From Sphingomonadales bacterium (GTDB lineage: Bacteria > Pseudomonadota > Alphaproteobacteria > Sphingomonadales > Sphingomonadaceae): a DNA stretch of 8,585 nucleotides. Numbering within the stretch: position 1 is the first letter of the stretch; each line of letters opens with the position of its first letter. This document shows, piece after piece, positions 6,662 to 8,585 of this stretch. The translations under genes were made by a program, and so were the position numbers. The DNA lies in the NCBI GenBank assembly GCA_027486275.1, contig JAIXPM010000439.1:1-8585 (forward strand). The letters run 5' to 3'. Below the pieces are notes generated by a model that ran no database searches, was not told the origin of the DNA, and saw only the letters and a program-made list of their open reading frames with translations.

Positions 6662-7050
6662 CAGGCCATTCCTCGCATCAGCCACACGCCGGCCAGCACG
6701 GCCAGGACAGAGCCAGCCACACTGGACACCGCATAGGCCGCCGCCAGCGCAACTTCGGCGCGGGTGATCATGTTGTAGATTTCCAGGCTGAACGCCGAGA
6801 AGGTGGTGAAGCCGCCAAGCACGCCGACGCCGAGCAACAGGCGCAGTTCCTCGGCCCCGCTGCTCATCCGCGCCAGCCAGCCGGCCAAGAGCCCCATCAG
6901 GAAGCCGCCGATGATGTTGACGGCGAACGTCCCGAACGGAAAGCCGGGCCCCAGCGCCACAATCGCCCAGCGGCCAACGCCATAGCGCAGCGCCGTGCCA
7001 AGCCCGCCGCCAAGGGCGACCAGCAGCAAATGGGGCATTGTGGGGTTCAT
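6661..7050 (-). CDS. crcB: Fluoride efflux channel CrcB/Fluc
   Basis: CrcB (Fluc) is a small inner-membrane protein that works as a dual-topology dimer and exports fluoride. The product has 129 residues and about four transmembrane segments (near 6-24, 38-60, 70-90 and 100-125). Family motifs are visible: GGGLGTALRYG near the N-terminus, FPFGTFAVNIIGG with the conserved Asn N45, and GGFTTFSAFSLE (residues 79-90) with the two phenylalanines F84 and F87 that line the fluoride path. The start was placed at the ATG at 7050 because AAGGGG lies 6 bases upstream. The ATG at 7056 abuts that site and has no spacing. The stop overlaps the start of the downstream pseudouridine synthase gene. I see no fluoride riboswitch upstream. 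Confidence 0.93.
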   Translation of the reverse strand: MNPTMPHLLLVALGGGLGTALRYGVGRWAIVALGPGFPFGTFAVNIIGGFLMGLLAGWLARMSSGAEELRLLLGVGVLGGFTTFSAFSLEIYNMITRAEVALAAAYAVSSVAGSVLAVLAGVWLMRGMA

Positions 7051-7056
7051 CGCCAT

Positions 7057-7062
7057 CCCCTT
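7057..7062 (-). promoter_or_regulatory. Shine-Dalgarno site that decides the crcB start
   Basis: Read on the minus strand, AAGGGG occupies 7062-7057 and is 6 bases from the ATG at 7050. The alternative in-frame ATG at 7056 begins directly after it, too close for initiation. Confidence 0.6.
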
Positions 7063-7137
7063 AGCGGGATTGCGCCGATATTGCCAATGACGGTGGAAGA
7101 GAGCAGCATCGCCCGTCTTATCGGGTGGGATTGTTCA

Positions 7138-7695
7138 ATGACCGCGCAACCGCAACTGGCTCATGTCGTGTTCCAGACCCGGCAGTTCGACGCGATGCTG
7201 GCCTGGTATGATCAGGTGTTCGGCGCCAAGGTGGTGCACCAAAACCCGGCGATGGCTTTTCTCAGCTTTGACGACGAGCATCACCGTTTTGCCCTGCTCA
7301 ATCTCGAACTGGTGGCACCGGGCGGGCCGGGGCATCGCGGCGCGGTGGGCGTGAACCACATCGCCTACACATTGCCCAGCGCGGCCGCGTTGTTGACGCT
7401 GTATCGCCGGCTGAAACAGGCCGGAGTGGAACCGGTGTGGCCTGTGCATCACGGCCTCACCCTGTCGCTCTATTACGACGATCCCGATGGCAACCGCCTG
7501 GAATTTCAGGTGGAAGCGCTGCCAGACGGCGAAGCATCACGCTACATCAGCGGGCCGGAGTTTGCCGCCAATCCTGTGGGCGTGTCATTTGATCCCGATG
7601 TGCTGCTGACCCGCTTCGAGGCCGGCGCGAGCGAAGCGGAACTGCTGGCCTTCGTCGTCGGGCCGATGTCACCCATCCCGCCGCTGCAGCATTAA
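7138..7695 (+). CDS. VOC-family protein, extradiol-dioxygenase/glyoxalase-like
   Basis: The vicinal-oxygen-chelate (VOC) superfamily comprises metal enzymes including glyoxalase I and extradiol ring-cleavage dioxygenases. The product has 185 residues from the ATG at 7138 (MTAQPQLAHVVFQTRQFDAM), with a GGTGGGA-type site about 7 bases upstream. Likely metal ligands are H9 (LAHVVF), H74 (VNHIAY) and E122 (NRLEFQV). Their spacing (65 and 48) is close to that of the 2-His-1-carboxylate iron site of extradiol dioxygenases. H104 and H105 (PVHHGLTLSLYYDDPDGN) are further candidate active-site residues. Relatives are often annotated as biphenyl-2,3-diol dioxygenases, but no aromatic-degradation genes lie nearby, so the substrate is unknown. 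It is divergent from crcB and its stop overlaps that of the next gene. An earlier in-frame ATG at 7087 is possible but lacks a clear ribosome-binding site. Confidence 0.87.
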   Translation: MTAQPQLAHVVFQTRQFDAMLAWYDQVFGAKVVHQNPAMAFLSFDDEHHRFALLNLELVAPGGPGHRGAVGVNHIAYTLPSAAALLTLYRRLKQAGVEPVWPVHHGLTLSLYYDDPDGNRLEFQVEALPDGEASRYISGPEFAANPVGVSFDPDVLLTRFEAGASEAELLAFVVGPMSPIPPLQH

Positions 7696-8507
7696 ACAAC
7701 GCCGAACGTCCAGCCTTCCGTCACCGCGATTGCCGGGGTGAGCGCGGCCGGCTGCCACCAGTGCGGCTGATGCGCGATGGCGCGCAGCCCAGCCGCCGTG
7801 ATCAGCGCATCGCCAACATGATCGGGAAATGTCGCCGGAAAGGCGGCGGGCATGGGCTGGCTGCCATGGCGGGCCAGCGCGATGTTGAGGCTTTCCACAT
7901 CGCGCAATTTCCCCCGAAAGCCGCCCAGCCGGGCAAAGGCCTGAGCGTAGATTTCCAGTATCACCGGGCCGCATTCGGTAAGCGGATCGAACGGCCACAC
8001 CGGCCATTGCAGCCGGTGCAGCAGTCGCATCGCGGTGAGCGTTGCCTTGCCCACCTGTGATGCGCCCAGCAGTACGAAATTCGACGTCGGCACGCCCAGC
8101 CCGCTCTGCTTGTAGACCTGTTCCGTCACCCTCAGGTGGGCACGCAGGTGGCGCGGGCCATCAGCAGCACCCAGCCAGAAGGCGTCGCGCCGATGCTCGA
8201 TAAAGCCGTGAGCGCCCAGATCAGCCTCGGCCGCGCAAACGGCCTCCACTTCGGCCCACAGGTCGCGCGCCGGCTGGTCGAACGGCGGCACTGCAGCAAA
8301 ACCAAAGCCGGCATCCATGCCGACCAGCACGTCAGCCGACAGGCCGCCCAACCAATCGAGCACGCCGGCGCGTGACCACACGCCCGATGGCGGCAGCACC
8401 AGTTCCGGCGATGCATGGCCGGCTTCGCACAGCGCCACCTGCACCGAAGGGTGCCGCACCCCCTTCGCGCCGGACCAGTCAATACCGACGAAGCGGGAAA
8501 ATCTCAC
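7692..8507 (-). CDS. Uncharacterised protein, DUF429-like with probable RNase H-type fold
   Basis: The function is unknown. The product has 271 residues from a GTG start at 8507. It opens with a hydrophobic strand ending in an Asp (RFVGIDWSGAKG, D10). A second strand with Asp follows (VLVGMDAGFGF, D65), then a Gly-rich segment (KQSGLGVPTSNFVLLGASQVGK, about 133-154). Next come VILEIYAQAF (E185) and a final helix, PDHVGDALITAAGLRAIA (D229, D233). A strand-D, strand-D, strand-E, helix-D order is typical of RNase H-like nuclease and actin-like folds, and resembles DUF429 proteins as I remember them. No signal peptide or membrane segment is seen. The GTG overlaps the stop of the preceding minus-strand gene as GTGA, so the two are probably co-translated. 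Fold and catalytic residues are inference. Confidence 0.75.
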   Translation of the reverse strand: MRFSRFVGIDWSGAKGVRHPSVQVALCEAGHASPELVLPPSGVWSRAGVLDWLGGLSADVLVGMDAGFGFAAVPPFDQPARDLWAEVEAVCAAEADLGAHGFIEHRRDAFWLGAADGPRHLRAHLRVTEQVYKQSGLGVPTSNFVLLGASQVGKATLTAMRLLHRLQWPVWPFDPLTECGPVILEIYAQAFARLGGFRGKLRDVESLNIALARHGSQPMPAAFPATFPDHVGDALITAAGLRAIAHQPHWWQPAALTPAIAVTEGWTFGVV

Positions 8508-8585
8508 AAGCCCCGCGCCTTGCGCTGGACGGCAGAGGCATGGCCGGCCCAGGCCCGCTCCACCAGCACGGCGATGCGTTCCGGA
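8504..8585 (-). CDS. C-terminal end of an unrecognised protein (partial)
   Basis: An open minus-strand frame runs from the window edge to TGA at 8506-8504 and encodes 26 residues (PERIAVLVERAWAGHASAVQ, then RKARGL). They look helical and end in a basic stretch. The GTGA overlap with the following GTG start and the absence of any intergenic space argue that it is a real gene end. There is too little to assign a family. Confidence 0.5.
   Translation of the reverse strand, partial: PERIAVLVERAWAGHASAVQRKARGL

Noticed and set aside
7051..7137. Possible fluoride (crcB) riboswitch upstream of crcB
   Set aside because: A GGGCGATG stretch is present on the minus strand, but the matching pseudoknot partner and the conserved CTGATGGC-type segment are missing and spacing does not fit.

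Overview
The window is GC-rich, tightly packed bacterial chromosome. Protein signatures and gene order point to an alphaproteobacterium, most likely of the Sphingomonadales. That placement rests on remembered resemblance of PNPase, IF2, the VOC protein and the crcB-pseudouridine synthase pair to sphingomonad proteins, not on a search. I see no insertion sequence, phage gene, CRISPR array, tRNA or rRNA.

Left part (1-4924, + strand): the 3' half of the conserved nusA-infB translation/RNA-metabolism operon. It holds the C-terminal end of infB (IF2), then rbfA (30S maturation and cold-shock factor), truB (tRNA Psi55 synthase), rpsO (ribosomal protein S15) and pnp (polynucleotide phosphorylase), ending at a strong intrinsic terminator (4888-4924). 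Spacing is tight and includes a rbfA/truB overlap. Two hairpins interrupt the operon, one between infB and rbfA and one between rpsO and pnp. The genes act together on initiation, small-subunit assembly, tRNA modification and RNA decay.

Middle (5014-5535, + strand): a solitary gene between two hairpins, encoding a secreted low-complexity protein of 173 residues. It has a regular 27-residue, two-glycine repeat that I cannot assign to a named family. It is the most unusual gene here.

Right part: on the minus strand, crcB (fluoride channel) is followed by an RluA-family rRNA pseudouridine synthase, joined by a TGATG overlap. Divergent from crcB is a single-domain VOC protein with extradiol-dioxygenase-like metal ligands (+ strand, 7138-7695). 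It converges, with overlapping stop codons, on a minus-strand gene (7692-8507) for an uncharacterised protein that looks RNase H-fold/DUF429-like. The last 82 bases hold the C-terminal end of an unrecognised minus-strand gene joined to the latter by a GTGA overlap.

Overall this is mostly ordinary housekeeping sequence. I do not find convincing evidence of a new multi-gene system. The items most worth a second look are the repeat-built secreted protein, the DUF429-like protein and the intercistronic RNA hairpins.
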